Shown: positions 8,161 through 18,908, numbered from the stretch's first letter. The stretch is DNA of 64,000 nt from Cognatundibacterium aquatile (GCF_014699135.1 NZ_JACOFT010000002.1:1-64000), one strand, 5' to 3'. A program made the numbers and translations. The notes: generated by a model not told the origin, from the sequence alone.

Positions 8161-9129
8161 ATGACAAGCGACACCATGCGCACTGTTTTTCCTGAAATCG
8201 AACCTTACCGAACCGGCACGCTGGCAGTGGATGAAATGCATACCCTGTACTGGGAAGAGTGCGGCAATCCTGATGGTCAGCCTGTGCTGTTCCTGCACGG
8301 TGGTCCCGGTGCGGGTACTTCACCGTCGCACCGACGCTTCTTTGATCCTGCGCATTACCGCATCGTGTTGTTCGATCAGCGTGGCGCCGGTAAATCTACC
8401 CCGCTGGGCGAATATCGGAATAACACCACAGCGCTGCTGATTGATGACATAGAAAAAATCCGCGTCATGCTCGGCATACAGCAATGGCTGGTCTTTGGCG
8501 GTTCCTGGGGTTCCACGCTGGCACTGGCGTACGGCGAAGCTCATCCTGAACGTTGTCTCGGCTTTGTCCTGCGTGGCATTTTCCTGTGCACCAGGGCCGA
8601 GGTTGATTGGTTCGTCAATGGCATGGGATATTTTTATCCTGAAATTCATCAGCGCTTTGCAGAAGCGATTCCTGTTGAAGAACGTGGTGATCTGCTGCAA
8701 GCGTATGTGAAGCGCCTGTTCTGTGATGACCCTGCGATCTACATGGAAGCAGCACGTAACTGGAGCCGCTACGAAGGTTCCTGCCTGTTTCTGAAACCGC
8801 AAGCTGAGGCAATTGCCAGTTTCGAGTCCGATGAGGTCAGTCTCGGCATCGGTCGCCTGGAAGCGCACTACATGCAGCATGGCGCTTTCATGGATGACGA
8901 TGCCTTAATCCGCAACATCGCCAAAATCCGTCATCTGCCGGCCGTGATCGTACAAGGGCGTTATGACGTGATCTGTCCACCCGTATCGGCCTATCGCCTG
9001 CATCAGGCGTGGCCGGAAGCAGCCTACCATGTGGTTGGTGACGCCGGTCATGCCGCGATGGAGCCGGGGATTGCCTCTGCGCTGGTACAGGCCACCGAAG
9101 ATTTCAAAACGCTGCGCCGATTTTCCTGA
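8161..9129 (+). CDS. pip: proline iminopeptidase
   Basis: 322 residues, S33 alpha/beta hydrolase that releases N-terminal proline from peptides in the cytoplasm. Visible are the oxyanion HGGPGAGTS (~41-49), FDQRGAGKS, the nucleophile elbow GGSWGS (Ser near 112), the acid in GRYDVICPP (~272) and the catalytic His in DAGHAAMEPG (~298). Length fits the 310-320 family. It starts at ATG 8161; a second ATG 15 bases later is possible. It stands alone between repeat A and the clpB promoter. Confidence 0.93.
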   Translation: MTSDTMRTVFPEIEPYRTGTLAVDEMHTLYWEECGNPDGQPVLFLHGGPGAGTSPSHRRFFDPAHYRIVLFDQRGAGKSTPLGEYRNNTTALLIDDIEKIRVMLGIQQWLVFGGSWGSTLALAYGEAHPERCLGFVLRGIFLCTRAEVDWFVNGMGYFYPEIHQRFAEAIPVEERGDLLQAYVKRLFCDDPAIYMEAARNWSRYEGSCLFLKPQAEAIASFESDEVSLGIGRLEAHYMQHGAFMDDDALIRNIAKIRHLPAVIVQGRYDVICPPVSAYRLHQAWPEAAYHVVGDAGHAAMEPGIASALVQATEDFKTLRRFS

Positions 9130-9335
9130 GCCCGGCCACATCTGTTGTAGTTGGTCATCGATTGCCTCTGAACTGTTCTTCTGAACAGCTCAGATTGTTT
9201 CTGACTTGCCAAAATTTGCGTCGTCAGAAAGTACCGCCGGAAAAGCGTGATATGGCGCAAACAAAGCGTAATTCAAGGCATATATTTTTAAATTTGATTT
9301 GCCGAAAAATAAGGCAGGCAGTATCGTTGAGAATG

Positions 9336-9362
9336 CTTGAAATCAGCATAGCCGTCCCAAAT
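9336..9362 (+). promoter_or_regulatory. sigma-32 (heat-shock) promoter of clpB
   Basis: CTTGAAA at 9336-9342, a 13-base spacer, then CCCAAAT at 9356-9362. This matches the sigma-32 pattern CTTGAAA-N11-16-CCCCATNT well and sits ~33 bases before the clpB start. A ribosome-binding site CAGGAG follows at ~9383-9388. Confidence 0.85.
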
Positions 9363-9394
9363 TGTAGCGATAATTCATCATACAGGAGCAGCAA

Positions 9395-11989
9395 ATGCGT
9401 CTCGACAAACTCACTACCAAGTTGCAGGAAGCACTGGCTGACGCGCAAAGTCAGGCAGTCGGCAATGACAATCAATATATAGAGCCAGTACATGTGCTGC
9501 TGGCCTTAATCAATCAGGATGACGGCGGCAGCCGTTCACTGCTGCAGCGGGCGGGCGTGAATGTCAATGCGCTTGTGAACGCGCTGAAAAGTGCGGTGGA
9601 CCGTCTGCCGAAAGTCACCGGCACCGATGGTCAGGTACAGATAGGCCGTGAATTAACGGGCTTATTGAATCTGGCCGACAAAGAATCGCAAAAACGTGGC
9701 GACGAGTTTCTTGCCAGCGAAATGGTGTTGCTGGCACTGACGGATGATAAGTCCGAAGCGGGTAAACTGGCGCGTGAAAACGGCCTGACCCGTAAATCCT
9801 TAGAGGCGGCGATTTCAGCGGTACGCGGTGGCGGTAACGTCAATTCGCAGGATGCCGAGGGACAGCGCGAAGCACTGAAAAAATACACACTCGATCTGAC
9901 CGAACGGGCACGTCTGGGTAAGCTTGATCCTGTGATCGGGCGTGATGATGAAATCCGTCGCGCGATTCAGATTTTGCAGCGTCGCAGTAAAAATAATCCG
10001 GTGCTGATCGGTGAGCCTGGTGTCGGTAAAACCGCGATTGTCGAAGGTCTGGCGCAACGTATCGTGAATGGCGAAGTGCCGGATAGTCTGAAATCCAAAC
10101 GCGTCTTATCACTCGATATGGCGGCATTGCTGGCCGGTGCCAAATTCCGTGGTGAATTTGAAGAGCGTCTGAAAGCAGTGCTGAAAGAAATCGCGCTCGA
10201 TGAAGGGCAAACCATCGTCTTTATCGACGAGTTGCATACCATGGTCGGCGCGGGTAAAGCAGAAGGTGCGATGGATGCCGGCAATATGCTGAAACCGGCA
10301 CTGGCACGCGGCGAATTGCATTGCGTCGGTGCGACCACGCTCGATGAATACCGCAAGTACATAGAAAAAGACGCGGCACTCGAGCGTCGTTTCCAGAAAA
10401 TTATTGTTGATGAGCCTAGCGTCGAGGCAACGATTGCGATTCTGCGCGGCTTGCAGGAAAAATACGAAGTGCATCATGGTGTCGATATCACCGATCCGGC
10501 GATCGTCGCTGCGGCTGAATTGTCGCATCGCTATATCACCGACCGCTTTTTGCCTGATAAGGCAATTGATCTGATTGATGAAGCTGCATCAAAAATCAAG
10601 ATCGAGATCGATTCGAAACCAGAGGTGATGGATAAGCTCGATCGTCGTCTGATTCAGTTGAAAATCGAACGTGAAGCGGTGAAACGTGAAAAGGATGAAG
10701 CGTCCCATAAACGTCTGGCGCTGATCGAGGAAGAAATCGACAAACTGTCGCGTGAATATGCTGATTTGGAAGAAGTCTGGAAAGCCGAAAAAGCCATGGT
10801 GCAGGGCAGTACGCACATCAAGGAAGAGATAGAGAAAATCCGCGTCCAGATGGAGGAGGCAAAACGCAAGGGTGACTGGCAAACCATGTCAGAGTTGCAG
10901 TACGGACGTTTGCCTGAGCTGGAGGCTCAGCTCAAACAAGCTGACAAACAGTCAGATAAAGAGCCCGAGGCTGACGGCAGCAAGCTGAAATTACTTCGTA
11001 CGCAAGTGGGCGCAGAAGAAATTGCCGAAATTGTTTCACGTGCTACCGGTATCCCGGTTTCTCGCATGATGCAGGGCGAGCGCGAAAAATTGCTACACAT
11101 GGAAGATGCGCTGCATGAACGCGTAGTTGGTCAGCACGAGGCGATCGTTGCTGTTTCTGATGCGATCCGCCGTTCGCGTGCCGGTCTGGGTGATCCTGGC
11201 CGTCCGTACGGTTCTTTCCTGTTCCTTGGCCCGACCGGTGTCGGTAAAACTGAGCTGTGTAAAGCGCTGGCAAATTTCATGTTCGATACCGAAGAGTCGT
11301 TGATTCGTATCGATATGAGTGAATTCATGGAAAAACACAGCGTGGCTCGGCTGATCGGTGCGCCTCCGGGTTATGTCGGCTATGAGGAGGGTGGTTATCT
11401 GACCGAAGCAGTACGCCGCAAACCATACAGTGTGATTTTGCTTGATGAGGTGGAAAAAGCACATCACGATGTATTTAATGTCTTGTTGCAGGTGCTGGAC
11501 GATGGTCGTATGACCGACGGACAAGGTCGCACTGTGGACTTTAAAAATACCGTGATCGTAATGACATCGAATCTGGGCTCGCATCAGATACAGGCGATGG
11601 AAGGCAGTGATCCTGAGGTCGTGAAAATGGCAGTCATGGGCGAAGTGAAAACCCATTTCCGGCCTGAATTCATTAACCGGATTGATGAGATCGTGGTATT
11701 CCATGCGCTGGACGCTAAAAACATCGGTGCGATTGCGAAGATACAGCTCAAAACGCTGGAGCAACGTTTGTCGCAAATGGAGATGGGCTTACAAGTCAGC
11801 GATGCTGCCTTGCTGAAAATTGCCGAAGCTGGCTTCGATCCTGTGTATGGCGCACGTCCTTTGAAACGTGCGATACAGCAGGAAATCGAAAATGTTTTGT
11901 CGAAGCAAATTTTGCAAGGAAAATTCGGACCGAAAGATATTATTTCGGTTGATGCGAAAGATGGTGAACTTGTTTTCGGTAAAGTGTGA
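9395..11989 (+). CDS. clpB: ATP-dependent disaggregase ClpB
   Basis: 864 residues, full ClpB length. Order: N domain (1-145), NBD1 with Walker A GEPGVGKT (206-213) and Walker B VFIDELHT, the coiled-coil middle domain (~405-525), NBD2 with Walker [10 protein letters not shown] (~608), Walker [11 protein letters not shown] and sensor motifs, and the C-terminal small domain ending DGELVFGKV. It works with DnaK to solubilise aggregated proteins after heat shock, in agreement with the sigma-32 promoter. No internal truncation is seen. A single-gene unit closed by the terminator at 12013. Confidence 0.98.
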   Translation: MRLDKLTTKLQEALADAQSQAVGNDNQYIEPVHVLLALINQDDGGSRSLLQRAGVNVNALVNALKSAVDRLPKVTGTDGQVQIGRELTGLLNLADKESQKRGDEFLASEMVLLALTDDKSEAGKLARENGLTRKSLEAAISAVRGGGNVNSQDAEGQREALKKYTLDLTERARLGKLDPVIGRDDEIRRAIQILQRRSKNNPVLIGEPGVGKTAIVEGLAQRIVNGEVPDSLKSKRVLSLDMAALLAGAKFRGEFEERLKAVLKEIALDEGQTIVFIDELHTMVGAGKAEGAMDAGNMLKPALARGELHCVGATTLDEYRKYIEKDAALERRFQKIIVDEPSVEATIAILRGLQEKYEVHHGVDITDPAIVAAAELSHRYITDRFLPDKAIDLIDEAASKIKIEIDSKPEVMDKLDRRLIQLKIEREAVKREKDEASHKRLALIEEEIDKLSREYADLEEVWKAEKAMVQGSTHIKEEIEKIRVQMEEAKRKGDWQTMSELQYGRLPELEAQLKQADKQSDKEPEADGSKLKLLRTQVGAEEIAEIVSRATGIPVSRMMQGEREKLLHMEDALHERVVGQHEAIVAVSDAIRRSRAGLGDPGRPYGSFLFLGPTGVGKTELCKALANFMFDTEESLIRIDMSEFMEKHSVARLIGAPPGYVGYEEGGYLTEAVRRKPYSVILLDEVEKAHHDVFNVLLQVLDDGRMTDGQGRTVDFKNTVIVMTSNLGSHQIQAMEGSDPEVVKMAVMGEVKTHFRPEFINRIDEIVVFHALDAKNIGAIAKIQLKTLEQRLSQMEMGLQVSDAALLKIAEAGFDPVYGARPLKRAIQQEIENVLSKQILQGKFGPKDIISVDAKDGELVFGKV

Positions 11990-12012
11990 TTAAATAGCCG
12001 GGAGCAAGTTAC

Positions 12013-12039
12013 GGCGGTGCATCAGCACCGCCTTTTTTT
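12013..12039 (+). terminator. clpB intrinsic terminator
   Basis: GGCGGTGC (12013-12020), ATCA loop, GCACCGCC (12025-12032), then seven T. The T run overlaps the stop codon of the convergent araC-type gene at 12038-12040. Confidence 0.95.
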
Positions 12040-12862
12040 ATGTCTGCTGAATTGAGTTGCTGTTTTTTCTGCTGAGAGGTCTTCTATTAAAGAAAATAGT
12101 CGGAGTTGTACCCAGCGTCTTTTTGAACATCGCAGAAAAAGCAGACTGACTGGTATAGCCGAGTTCTGTTGCGACTTGTGATAATGACATGCCTGATGCG
12201 ATGAGCGGCGTTGCCATCGCAAGACGCATTTGCTGACGCCAGTGACTGAAACTCATGCTTAGCTCTTTGTGAAATAAACGGCTCAGAGTTCGCGCTGATG
12301 CGCCACTATGTTTTGCCAACAGATCCAGACTTTCCTGATTGGCGGGATTGCTGAGCAGACGTTCGCATAAGTTTTTGAGCCTTTTGTCTTGAGGCATGGG
12401 TAAGTGAATGGGCAGCGGTCTGGCTGCCCGCAATTCGTCAAAGATCACTTCAAACAGGTGAGTTTCACGACTGCATCCCCGCTCAAATTGTGCCATTGCC
12501 GCGATCAGCTCGCGTAACAGGCCAGATACTTCGATGATTACGCAACTGTCGGTGGGAAATGGATTGAAATCCTTGTGTATTTGTAGCACGCGTAACTGCG
12601 AATTTGCAAAGGTGCGCACTTCATGCACCATGTCTGGCGGTATCCATACTGCACGCATTGGTGGTACAAACCAGATATTGCCATCAGCAAGCACCTGTAG
12701 CATTCCTTGAGGTGTATAGGTTAGTTGTCCCCATGCGTGCTGATGTGCTTCCAGATTTCTGGCATGTTTCATATCCCTGGAATTGAGCCGTATCGGACGC
12801 ATTGGTGTCGGATGTCTTTCCGGCGGATGTGGTTGATAGCGCGTCAGTTGGCGAGTACGCAT
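12038..12862 (-). CDS. AraC-family transcriptional regulator (NimR-like)
   Basis: 274 residues. An N-terminal cupin-type AraC sensing domain (residues ~35-120, with HQHAWGQLTYTPQGMLQV and the VPPMRAVWIPPDMVHEV strand) is followed by a C-terminal AraC DNA-binding domain with two helix-turn-helix units (~168-262, including SGASARTLSRLFHKELSMSF and SQVATELGYTSQSAFSAMFK). The closest type I recall is NimR/YeaM. It is divergent from the MFS gene at 12962, and NimR controls a divergent MFS exporter (NimT) in enterics, so local control of that transporter is likely. The start at ATG 12862 has no clear ribosome-binding site; ATG at residue 21 is an alternative. Confidence 0.88.
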   Translation of the reverse strand: MRTRQLTRYQPHPPERHPTPMRPIRLNSRDMKHARNLEAHQHAWGQLTYTPQGMLQVLADGNIWFVPPMRAVWIPPDMVHEVRTFANSQLRVLQIHKDFNPFPTDSCVIIEVSGLLRELIAAMAQFERGCSRETHLFEVIFDELRAARPLPIHLPMPQDKRLKNLCERLLSNPANQESLDLLAKHSGASARTLSRLFHKELSMSFSHWRQQMRLAMATPLIASGMSLSQVATELGYTSQSAFSAMFKKTLGTTPTIFFNRRPLSRKNSNSIQQT

Positions 12863-12961
12863 AATATGGCAGTTTTGAGATAAATAATGTCATGTTATCT
12901 TAAATCTGCCTGAGGGAAATTCCTTAGACTGACGCTGTTTTCTTCAAATTCCGGAGTTTTT

Positions 12962-14206
12962 ATGTCTACAGCAGAAATTGTGCCCGGCTCGCCAGTGCCG
13001 CCTACTCAGGTAAAACAAGATGCGATGGTGATAGGTCTGGTCGGCGTCGCCCACGCTATTTCGCATTTTTTTCATATGATTCTGGCACCTTTGTTTCCCT
13101 GGATTAAAGAAGCCTTCAGTTTGTCGTATGCCGAACTTGGCTTGTTGATGACGGTGTTCTTTGTCATTTCAGGTATAGGGCAGGCTTTGTCCGGGTTTGT
13201 CGTCGATAAACTCGGTGCACGTACGGTCTTATTCTTTGGTATCAGTTGCCTTGGATTTGCCGCGCTGGTGCTGTCATCGGCACAAAATTATGCAATGTTG
13301 TTGCTGGGGGCGATGCTGGCCGGTGTTGGTAACAGTGTGTTCCATCCTTCTGACTATACTTTGCTGAATAAACGGGTGTCACCAGCGCGGCTGGGATACG
13401 CATTTTCTGTGCACGGCATCAGCGGTAATCTGGGCTGGGCTGCGGCGCCTGTTTTTCTGGTCACGATTGCGCAATTCACGACCTGGCGCACCGCCTTATT
13501 TTGTGCAGCCTTTCTGCCTTTCATGGTGCTGACGCTCTTGTTTATTTATCGCGATTTATTGCATACCGATATCGTTCATCCGGCGCATCCACATGCCAGT
13601 GCTCATACGAAAGAAGGTGTGCTGGATTTCCTGAAACTTCCCGCGATCTGGATGTGCTTCGGTTTCTTTTTTATGTCGGCGATGGCGCTGGGTGGCATAC
13701 AAAGTTTTTCCGCCGCGGGTTTGCGTGACCTGTATGGCATGTCCTTAAACGCAGCGACCACGGCTTACACCATGTTCATGCTGGCGTCGGCATGCGGCAT
13801 GTTGCTGGGCGGTTTTCTGGCCGCCAGAGCCAGTCACCACGACAGAATTATTACGCTTGCATTCAGTCTGGCCGGTGTGTTTTCACTGTTGCTGGCGACC
13901 GGTTGGTCGAACACGCTGATGGCGATAGTGCTGATGGCGGGAATCGGCTTTGGTTCCGGTATCGCCGGACCATCCCGTGATTTGTTGATTCGCGCTGCAA
14001 CGCCGAAAAATGCGACTGGCCGCGTGTATGGCATCGTCTATTCCGGTCTGGATTCCGGGCTGGCAGTTGCGCCGTTGCTGTTTGGCGCCATCATGGATGG
14101 CCGTCATTCTTCGTGGGTGTTTATCTGCGTCGGTGTATTTCAGGTGCTGACGATACTGACTGCAGTCAATGTCGGCGGTCGTACCCGGGCATTGGCTGCC
14201 GCATAG
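12962..14206 (+). CDS. MFS transporter, Fsr-like
   Basis: 414 residues, about 12 transmembrane segments. Near the N-terminus AHAISHFFHMILAPLFPWI and the loop DKLGARTVLFFG (MFS motif A position) are typical of the fosmidomycin-resistance/FarB-like branch of MFS. A cytoplasmic loop rich in His (HPAHPHASAHT, ~205-215) separates the two halves. GGAG lies upstream of ATG 12962. It is divergent from the AraC regulator, with ~100 bases between them that must hold both promoters. The substrate is unknown; an exporter of a small toxic compound or metabolite is the likeliest role. Confidence 0.85.
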   Translation: MSTAEIVPGSPVPPTQVKQDAMVIGLVGVAHAISHFFHMILAPLFPWIKEAFSLSYAELGLLMTVFFVISGIGQALSGFVVDKLGARTVLFFGISCLGFAALVLSSAQNYAMLLLGAMLAGVGNSVFHPSDYTLLNKRVSPARLGYAFSVHGISGNLGWAAAPVFLVTIAQFTTWRTALFCAAFLPFMVLTLLFIYRDLLHTDIVHPAHPHASAHTKEGVLDFLKLPAIWMCFGFFFMSAMALGGIQSFSAAGLRDLYGMSLNAATTAYTMFMLASACGMLLGGFLAARASHHDRIITLAFSLAGVFSLLLATGWSNTLMAIVLMAGIGFGSGIAGPSRDLLIRAATPKNATGRVYGIVYSGLDSGLAVAPLLFGAIMDGRHSSWVFICVGVFQVLTILTAVNVGGRTRALAAA

Positions 14207-14272
14207 TCTCAGGCTAAAATGATTCGGTCTGCCACTTTTGGCAGGCTTGAATAATAAGAAAGAGGACAACTC

Positions 14273-14767
14273 ATGAGCTTTGCAAGCTGCGATATCTGTG
14301 ATGCTAACGAAGATAAATTGGCGAGCGGTGAGCTGGCAGCACTGCCACCGGTATTCAAGAGTTACGGGGCGATGACAAAGTTCAGCGGACCTGCTACCAC
14401 CCTGAAAGCGTTTGAAGATAATGGCATGGTGCGCTCAGTGCTGGAGACTCCGGGTAACGGTCATGTTCTCGTGATTGATGGCGGAGGAAGTCTGCGCTGT
14501 GCTTTAGTTGGCGGCAATCTGGCGGTGCTGGCTGAGAAAAATGGCTGGGCCGGTATCGTCGTTCATGGTTGTATTCGCGATGTCGATGAAATTAACGCCT
14601 GTAACATCGGTGTCCGCGCGTTGGCTGCGATGCCCGTCAAGAGCGTCAAACGGGGCGGCGGTGAGCAGAATCTGCGCATCGCTATTGCTGGCGTTGCGGT
14701 TTCTCCAGGAGACTGGATCTACGCGGATGCCGATGGCGTGCTGGTCGCCAGACAACAATTACACTGA
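14273..14767 (+). CDS. RraA-family protein (RNase E inhibitor / HMG aldolase fold)
   Basis: 164 residues, matching the RraA/4-hydroxy-4-methyl-2-oxoglutarate aldolase family. Visible are the N-terminal CDICDAN, the [23 protein letters not shown] segment, the metal/substrate site [13 protein letters not shown], and the C-terminal [13 protein letters not shown]. In many betaproteobacteria such proteins are aldolases rather than true RNase E regulators; the sequence does not decide between them. AGAGG lies about 7 bases before ATG 14273. It is 48 bases upstream of tatD and may share its transcript. Confidence 0.88.
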   Translation: MSFASCDICDANEDKLASGELAALPPVFKSYGAMTKFSGPATTLKAFEDNGMVRSVLETPGNGHVLVIDGGGSLRCALVGGNLAVLAEKNGWAGIVVHGCIRDVDEINACNIGVRALAAMPVKSVKRGGGEQNLRIAIAGVAVSPGDWIYADADGVLVARQQLH

Positions 14768-14814
14768 CCCGCAAACGCTGTGATACAGAAAAAGACTTAA
14801 GGAAAGTTATCTGC

Positions 14815-15657
14815 ATGTGGATAGACACACACTGCCATCTTGATGCTTCTGAATTTGCCGGGGCATCCCTTGCTCTGGCTGAGGCAGCGGCGAAATCAGG
14901 TGTGTCTGCAATCGTGATTCCTGCAGTACATAAAAATAATTTTGCCGCCGTCGAAGCTTTATCGCAACAACGTGAGGATTGTTTTTACGCGCTCGGTATT
15001 CATCCTATGTATGTGCCGACTTCGGATGAAAAAGACTTATTGTTTTTGCGTGAAAAAGTGGCTGCATTGATGAACCGGGACAACACGTCAAATGTGGTGA
15101 CAGATGTGCAGAATCAACAGCCTGCGAATCGCTTTGTCGCCATCGGTGAAATCGGGCTCGATTTTTTTGTCCCCGCGTTGAAAGAAAGTCCTTTGCGGGA
15201 AAAGCAGGAATTTTTTTTTAGCGAGCAACTGAAAATTGCCCGCGAGTTTGAACTTCCGGTGTTACTACATGTGCGACGTTCGCAGGACACGGTACTCAAG
15301 TATCTGCGCCGTATTCGCGTACTGGGTGGTATTGCCCATGCGTTTAACGGCAGCCATCAGCAGGCGCAGACATTTATCGATCTCGGTTTTAAGCTGGGGC
15401 TGGGTGGGGCGATGACCTATACGCGTGCGTTGCAAATCAGGCGGCTGGCGACAGAGTTACCCCTGACTTCGCTGGTGTTGGAAACAGATGCGCCGGACAT
15501 GTCTCCGAGTTGGATTCCGCACGCGATCAATACACCGGCAGAATTGCCCGCCATTGCTGCGGTGCTTGCCGGGTTGCGCGGCGTGACGCCTGCCGACGTC
15601 GGCATGGCAACGACCGCCAATGCACAGGCGGTGCTGCCGCGCATGCGCAGATCCTGA
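14815..15657 (+). CDS. tatD: TatD-family metal-dependent deoxyribonuclease
   Basis: 280 residues. The metal-binding pattern of the TatD/YcfH family is complete: DTHCHLD at 4-10, GIHPMYV (~62), GEIGLDFF (~109), LLHVRRSQD (~143), HAFNGS and LETDAPDM (~223). TatD enzymes are 3'-5' exonucleases on single-stranded DNA and RNA with a TIM-barrel fold. An insertion of ~20 polar residues (~83-103, NRDNTSNVVTDVQNQQPANR) is unusual and lengthens the protein. tatD ends one base before the likely comEC start. Confidence 0.93.
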   Translation: MWIDTHCHLDASEFAGASLALAEAAAKSGVSAIVIPAVHKNNFAAVEALSQQREDCFYALGIHPMYVPTSDEKDLLFLREKVAALMNRDNTSNVVTDVQNQQPANRFVAIGEIGLDFFVPALKESPLREKQEFFFSEQLKIAREFELPVLLHVRRSQDTVLKYLRRIRVLGGIAHAFNGSHQQAQTFIDLGFKLGLGGAMTYTRALQIRRLATELPLTSLVLETDAPDMSPSWIPHAINTPAELPAIAAVLAGLRGVTPADVGMATTANAQAVLPRMRRS

Positions 15658-15658
15658 T

Positions 15659-18076
15659 ATGCAGGCACTGTGCATCGGCCTTGCGATCGGTGTCACTTTG
15701 TTGCAGCAGCAAGCTGCCTTGCTGGAGGTGCATACTCTTTTCTTGATGTTGTTTGCTGCAGTCTTGCTGATGCTGGCAAGCTACCGTTTTTCTATCTATC
15801 AGAAACTGCCTGCCGTCGTAAGAGTGTTATGCCAGATGCTGTTTGCTGGCATTGTTGGCTTTGTCTGGGCCAGTCTGTTCGCCCATTTTTATCTGACGAG
15901 GTCTTTGCCGGCAAAGTATGAAGGCAAAGATCTGGTTGTGCTGGGAACGATAGATAGTTTGCCCGCAAATTTTGACCAGGGTGAACGATTTAATTTTGCT
16001 GTGGAACACGTTATCAGTCCCGATTTATCGGTCGACGAGCAGCGACATTTTCCAGAAAAACTCGCTCTGTCGGCGTATCAAGGCACTGAAGATTTGCATG
16101 TGCGGCCGGGCGAGCGTTGGCAATTCAATCTGCGTTTAAAACGCCCACATGGTTCTGCTAATCCACATGGCTTTGATTACGAGGTCTGGTTGCTGGAGCA
16201 GGGAATACGCGCAACGGGAACCGTCAGACCAGCATCATCTGCTTATCCGAATCAACGTCTGCAAGAATTTGTCTGGAATATTTCTAACGTCGTTGAGCGT
16301 TGCCGCGCCACGCTGCGCGATCATATTCATGCCGCGTTGCCCGGGAAAGCCTATGCCGGAGTGATTGTTGCGCTGGTGATCGGCGACCAGCGCGAAATCT
16401 CACAATCGGACTGGACGGTGTTCAATCGGGCAGGGATTGGGCACCTCATCAGCATCTCAGGATTACACATCACAATGATCGCCGGTTTGTTCGCCGGGCT
16501 GATTTCTTTTCTCTGGCGACATTCGTTTTTCCTCAACTTATCACTGCCGTTGATGGTGCCTGCGCAAAAAGTAGCGGCGCTTGCCGGAGCGGTTATTGCG
16601 TTTTTGTATGTGGCATTAGCGGGATTTGGTGTGCCCGCGCAGCGTACCTTATACATGCTGTGCGTCGTTGCGCTGGCCGTCTGGAATGGTCGGGTGACCA
16701 GTTTTTCATCGGTATTGTGTCTGGCACTGGGATTGGTTGTGGTACTTGATCCGTGGGCCGTGCTGTCGGCCGGATTTTGGCTTTCTTTCGGCGCGGTCGG
16801 CGTTATTTTATTTGCTGTAGTTGGCTATGAAGACAGTGGTGCTGTCACCCAGCGACAGCAGCTTGCATCGTCCTTGCGTGTGGCGACGCGAACGCAGTAT
16901 GCCGTGACCGTGGGGTTGGTTCCTCTGACGATGTTTTTGTTTGGGCAGTTTTCCCTGATCAGTCCGCTTGCCAACGCCGTCGCGATTCCTCTGATCAGTT
17001 TTGTTGTGACACCTCTCGCTTTGCTGGGAAGCGTTCTGCCTTCAGGTGCGTCTGCTGTGGTGTTGTCGCTGGCGCATGACACTGTGCAAATGCTGGCAAC
17101 TGTTCTGAGTTGGCTGAGCACTTTCCCGGCAGCCGTATGGACTGCGGCTTATCCTCCTTTCTGGGTGTTTGCGCTGGCACTGGCAGGTGTTGTCTGGATG
17201 CTGCTACCGAAAGCCTGGCCTATGCGCTGGCTAGGGATATTTTGCTGTCTGCCTTTAATTTCTTTTCAGCTCGTGCCAGTCGCTGAGGGGCAACTGAAAG
17301 TGACTGCGCTGGATGTTGGGCAGGGCATGGCTTTGTTAATCGAGACCAGCACACATCGGCTGTTGTATGACACCGGCCCGGCTTATTCTGCGGAATCGGA
17401 TAGCGGCAGCAGAATTATTTTGCCTTACCTGAAAGCGCAAGGTATCAATGGGCTCGATGCCATGATCGTGTCGCATAACGACAGCGATCATTCGGGTGGT
17501 GCATTGAGCATACTGAAGCAAATGCCTGTCAGTCTGGTGCTGAGTTCATTGAATTCTGACAGTGCGATTGTGGCTGAATCGCGACAACATCGGCGTTGCC
17601 AGTCCGGTCAGGTATGGCGCTGGGATGGCATTTTGTTCGAGATATTGCAGCCGGGTGCGGCGAGCTATGACAGTACGAAATGGAAGCCGAATGCGCGCAG
17701 TTGCGTCTTGAAAGTATCGACCAGTCATTACGCCATGTTATTGCCGGGAGATATCGAGGCAGTGCAGGAAGATGAGCTGGTGAACAGTATTCCGGATAAG
17801 CTCAGAGCTGATGTGTTGCTGGCGCCGCATCACGGCAGCGGCACATCGTCCACGCCGGAGTTTCTGCAAGCTGTGCGGCCAGAGTTAGCTATTTTTCAGT
17901 TGGGCTATCTGAATCGTTACCACCATCCTAAAACTGAAGTGTGGAATCGCTACGCCGATTTTGGAATAAAACGTCTAAGAACCGATGAATCGGGTGCAAT
18001 CACATTACAATTCGGTACATCATTGCAGTTTTCTCAATTCAGACAGGAGCATGCGCGTTATTGGTACGCACAATAA
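15659..18076 (+). CDS. comEC: DNA internalisation competence protein ComEC/Rec2
   Basis: 805 residues from ATG 15659, directly after the tatD stop; a longer frame from 15620 would overlap tatD. The N-terminal DUF4131 region is followed by the multi-TM competence domain (~205-480, including VIGDQREISQSDWTVFNRAGIGHLISISGLH split over the pore-forming segment). The C-terminal metallo-beta-lactamase domain (~545-780) has VGQGMALLI, SHNDSDHSGG and APHHGSGTS. ComEC translocates one DNA strand across the inner membrane during transformation. A ComEA-like gene occurs at 51749. The protein looks intact. Confidence 0.95.
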   Translation: MQALCIGLAIGVTLLQQQAALLEVHTLFLMLFAAVLLMLASYRFSIYQKLPAVVRVLCQMLFAGIVGFVWASLFAHFYLTRSLPAKYEGKDLVVLGTIDSLPANFDQGERFNFAVEHVISPDLSVDEQRHFPEKLALSAYQGTEDLHVRPGERWQFNLRLKRPHGSANPHGFDYEVWLLEQGIRATGTVRPASSAYPNQRLQEFVWNISNVVERCRATLRDHIHAALPGKAYAGVIVALVIGDQREISQSDWTVFNRAGIGHLISISGLHITMIAGLFAGLISFLWRHSFFLNLSLPLMVPAQKVAALAGAVIAFLYVALAGFGVPAQRTLYMLCVVALAVWNGRVTSFSSVLCLALGLVVVLDPWAVLSAGFWLSFGAVGVILFAVVGYEDSGAVTQRQQLASSLRVATRTQYAVTVGLVPLTMFLFGQFSLISPLANAVAIPLISFVVTPLALLGSVLPSGASAVVLSLAHDTVQMLATVLSWLSTFPAAVWTAAYPPFWVFALALAGVVWMLLPKAWPMRWLGIFCCLPLISFQLVPVAEGQLKVTALDVGQGMALLIETSTHRLLYDTGPAYSAESDSGSRIILPYLKAQGINGLDAMIVSHNDSDHSGGALSILKQMPVSLVLSSLNSDSAIVAESRQHRRCQSGQVWRWDGILFEILQPGAASYDSTKWKPNARSCVLKVSTSHYAMLLPGDIEAVQEDELVNSIPDKLRADVLLAPHHGSGTSSTPEFLQAVRPELAIFQLGYLNRYHHPKTEVWNRYADFGIKRLRTDESGAITLQFGTSLQFSQFRQEHARYWYAQ

Positions 18077-18089
18077 TGCAGTATTCATT

Positions 18090-18905
18090 ATGGTGGAAAA
18101 AACCGCTAAGCCAGTCCTTCATTTTGTTCATGGGAATAGTTTCCCTTCCGGTACTTACAGGCTTTTTCTTGATCAGTTGCGTGATGTCTATGATGTGCAT
18201 TCCACGGATATGGTTGGTCATAACGCTGCTTATCCAGTGACGGATGGCTGGCCTTGCCTCGTGCAGGAATTGATAGCAACTCTGCTTGAACGCTACACAC
18301 AACCAGTGATACTGGTGGGGCACTCTCTGGGCGGCATTCTCTGCTTGCTTGCTGCTTCTGAACGTCCAGATTTGGTAAGGGGCGTGGTTGTTCTGGATTC
18401 GCCTATCGTCGCTGGCTGGCGCGCTTTCCTGCTGCGTATATTCAAGGCATTTGATCTGGATAAAAAAGTGTCGCCAGCACGCTTTGCTGAAAAGCGCAGG
18501 CATATCTGGAAAGATAAGGAAGCAGCCTACCAGCATTTCGCTGCCAAAGAATTATTCGCCATCTGGCCGCCTGAGGTATTGTGGGATTACATACATGCAG
18601 GCGTTAAGCCTTGTCCTGAAGGTGTGACTTTACGTTTTACACGCGAAGTGGAAACAGCAATTTATCGTACCTTGCCGCACAATTTGGGACGTTTGCTGCG
18701 GCAGCCACCGCAGGTACCTATCGGTTTTGTCGGTGGAACTGAGTCTGTTGAGTGTCGTCAGGCGGGAGACTTTTACACTAAAAAACTGATGGGTAAGCAC
18801 TACACCCTGATACAGGGTGGGCATCTGATCCCGATGGAAGTGCCCTTGCAAACAGCGGCTGCGGTTCTGCAGATGCTGACTGAATTAAATTTATATCCGA
18901 AATAA
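18090..18905 (+). CDS. alpha/beta hydrolase
   Basis: About 271 residues from ATG 18090. Earlier in-frame starts at 17985 and 18051 exist; 17985 lies well inside comEC, and the AGGAG near 18045 is only one base from ATG 18051, too close to be comfortable. Motifs: HGNSFPSGTYRLF (oxyanion side), VGHSLGGI (nucleophile Ser), and a late GGHLIPMEVP His. The sequence resembles the serine hydrolases often found next to comEC or tatD in betaproteobacteria. The substrate is unknown. It ends 3 bases before the lpxR-like gene. Confidence 0.85.
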   Translation: MVEKTAKPVLHFVHGNSFPSGTYRLFLDQLRDVYDVHSTDMVGHNAAYPVTDGWPCLVQELIATLLERYTQPVILVGHSLGGILCLLAASERPDLVRGVVVLDSPIVAGWRAFLLRIFKAFDLDKKVSPARFAEKRRHIWKDKEAAYQHFAAKELFAIWPPEVLWDYIHAGVKPCPEGVTLRFTREVETAIYRTLPHNLGRLLRQPPQVPIGFVGGTESVECRQAGDFYTKKLMGKHYTLIQGGHLIPMEVPLQTAAAVLQMLTELNLYPK

Positions 18906-18908
18906 AAA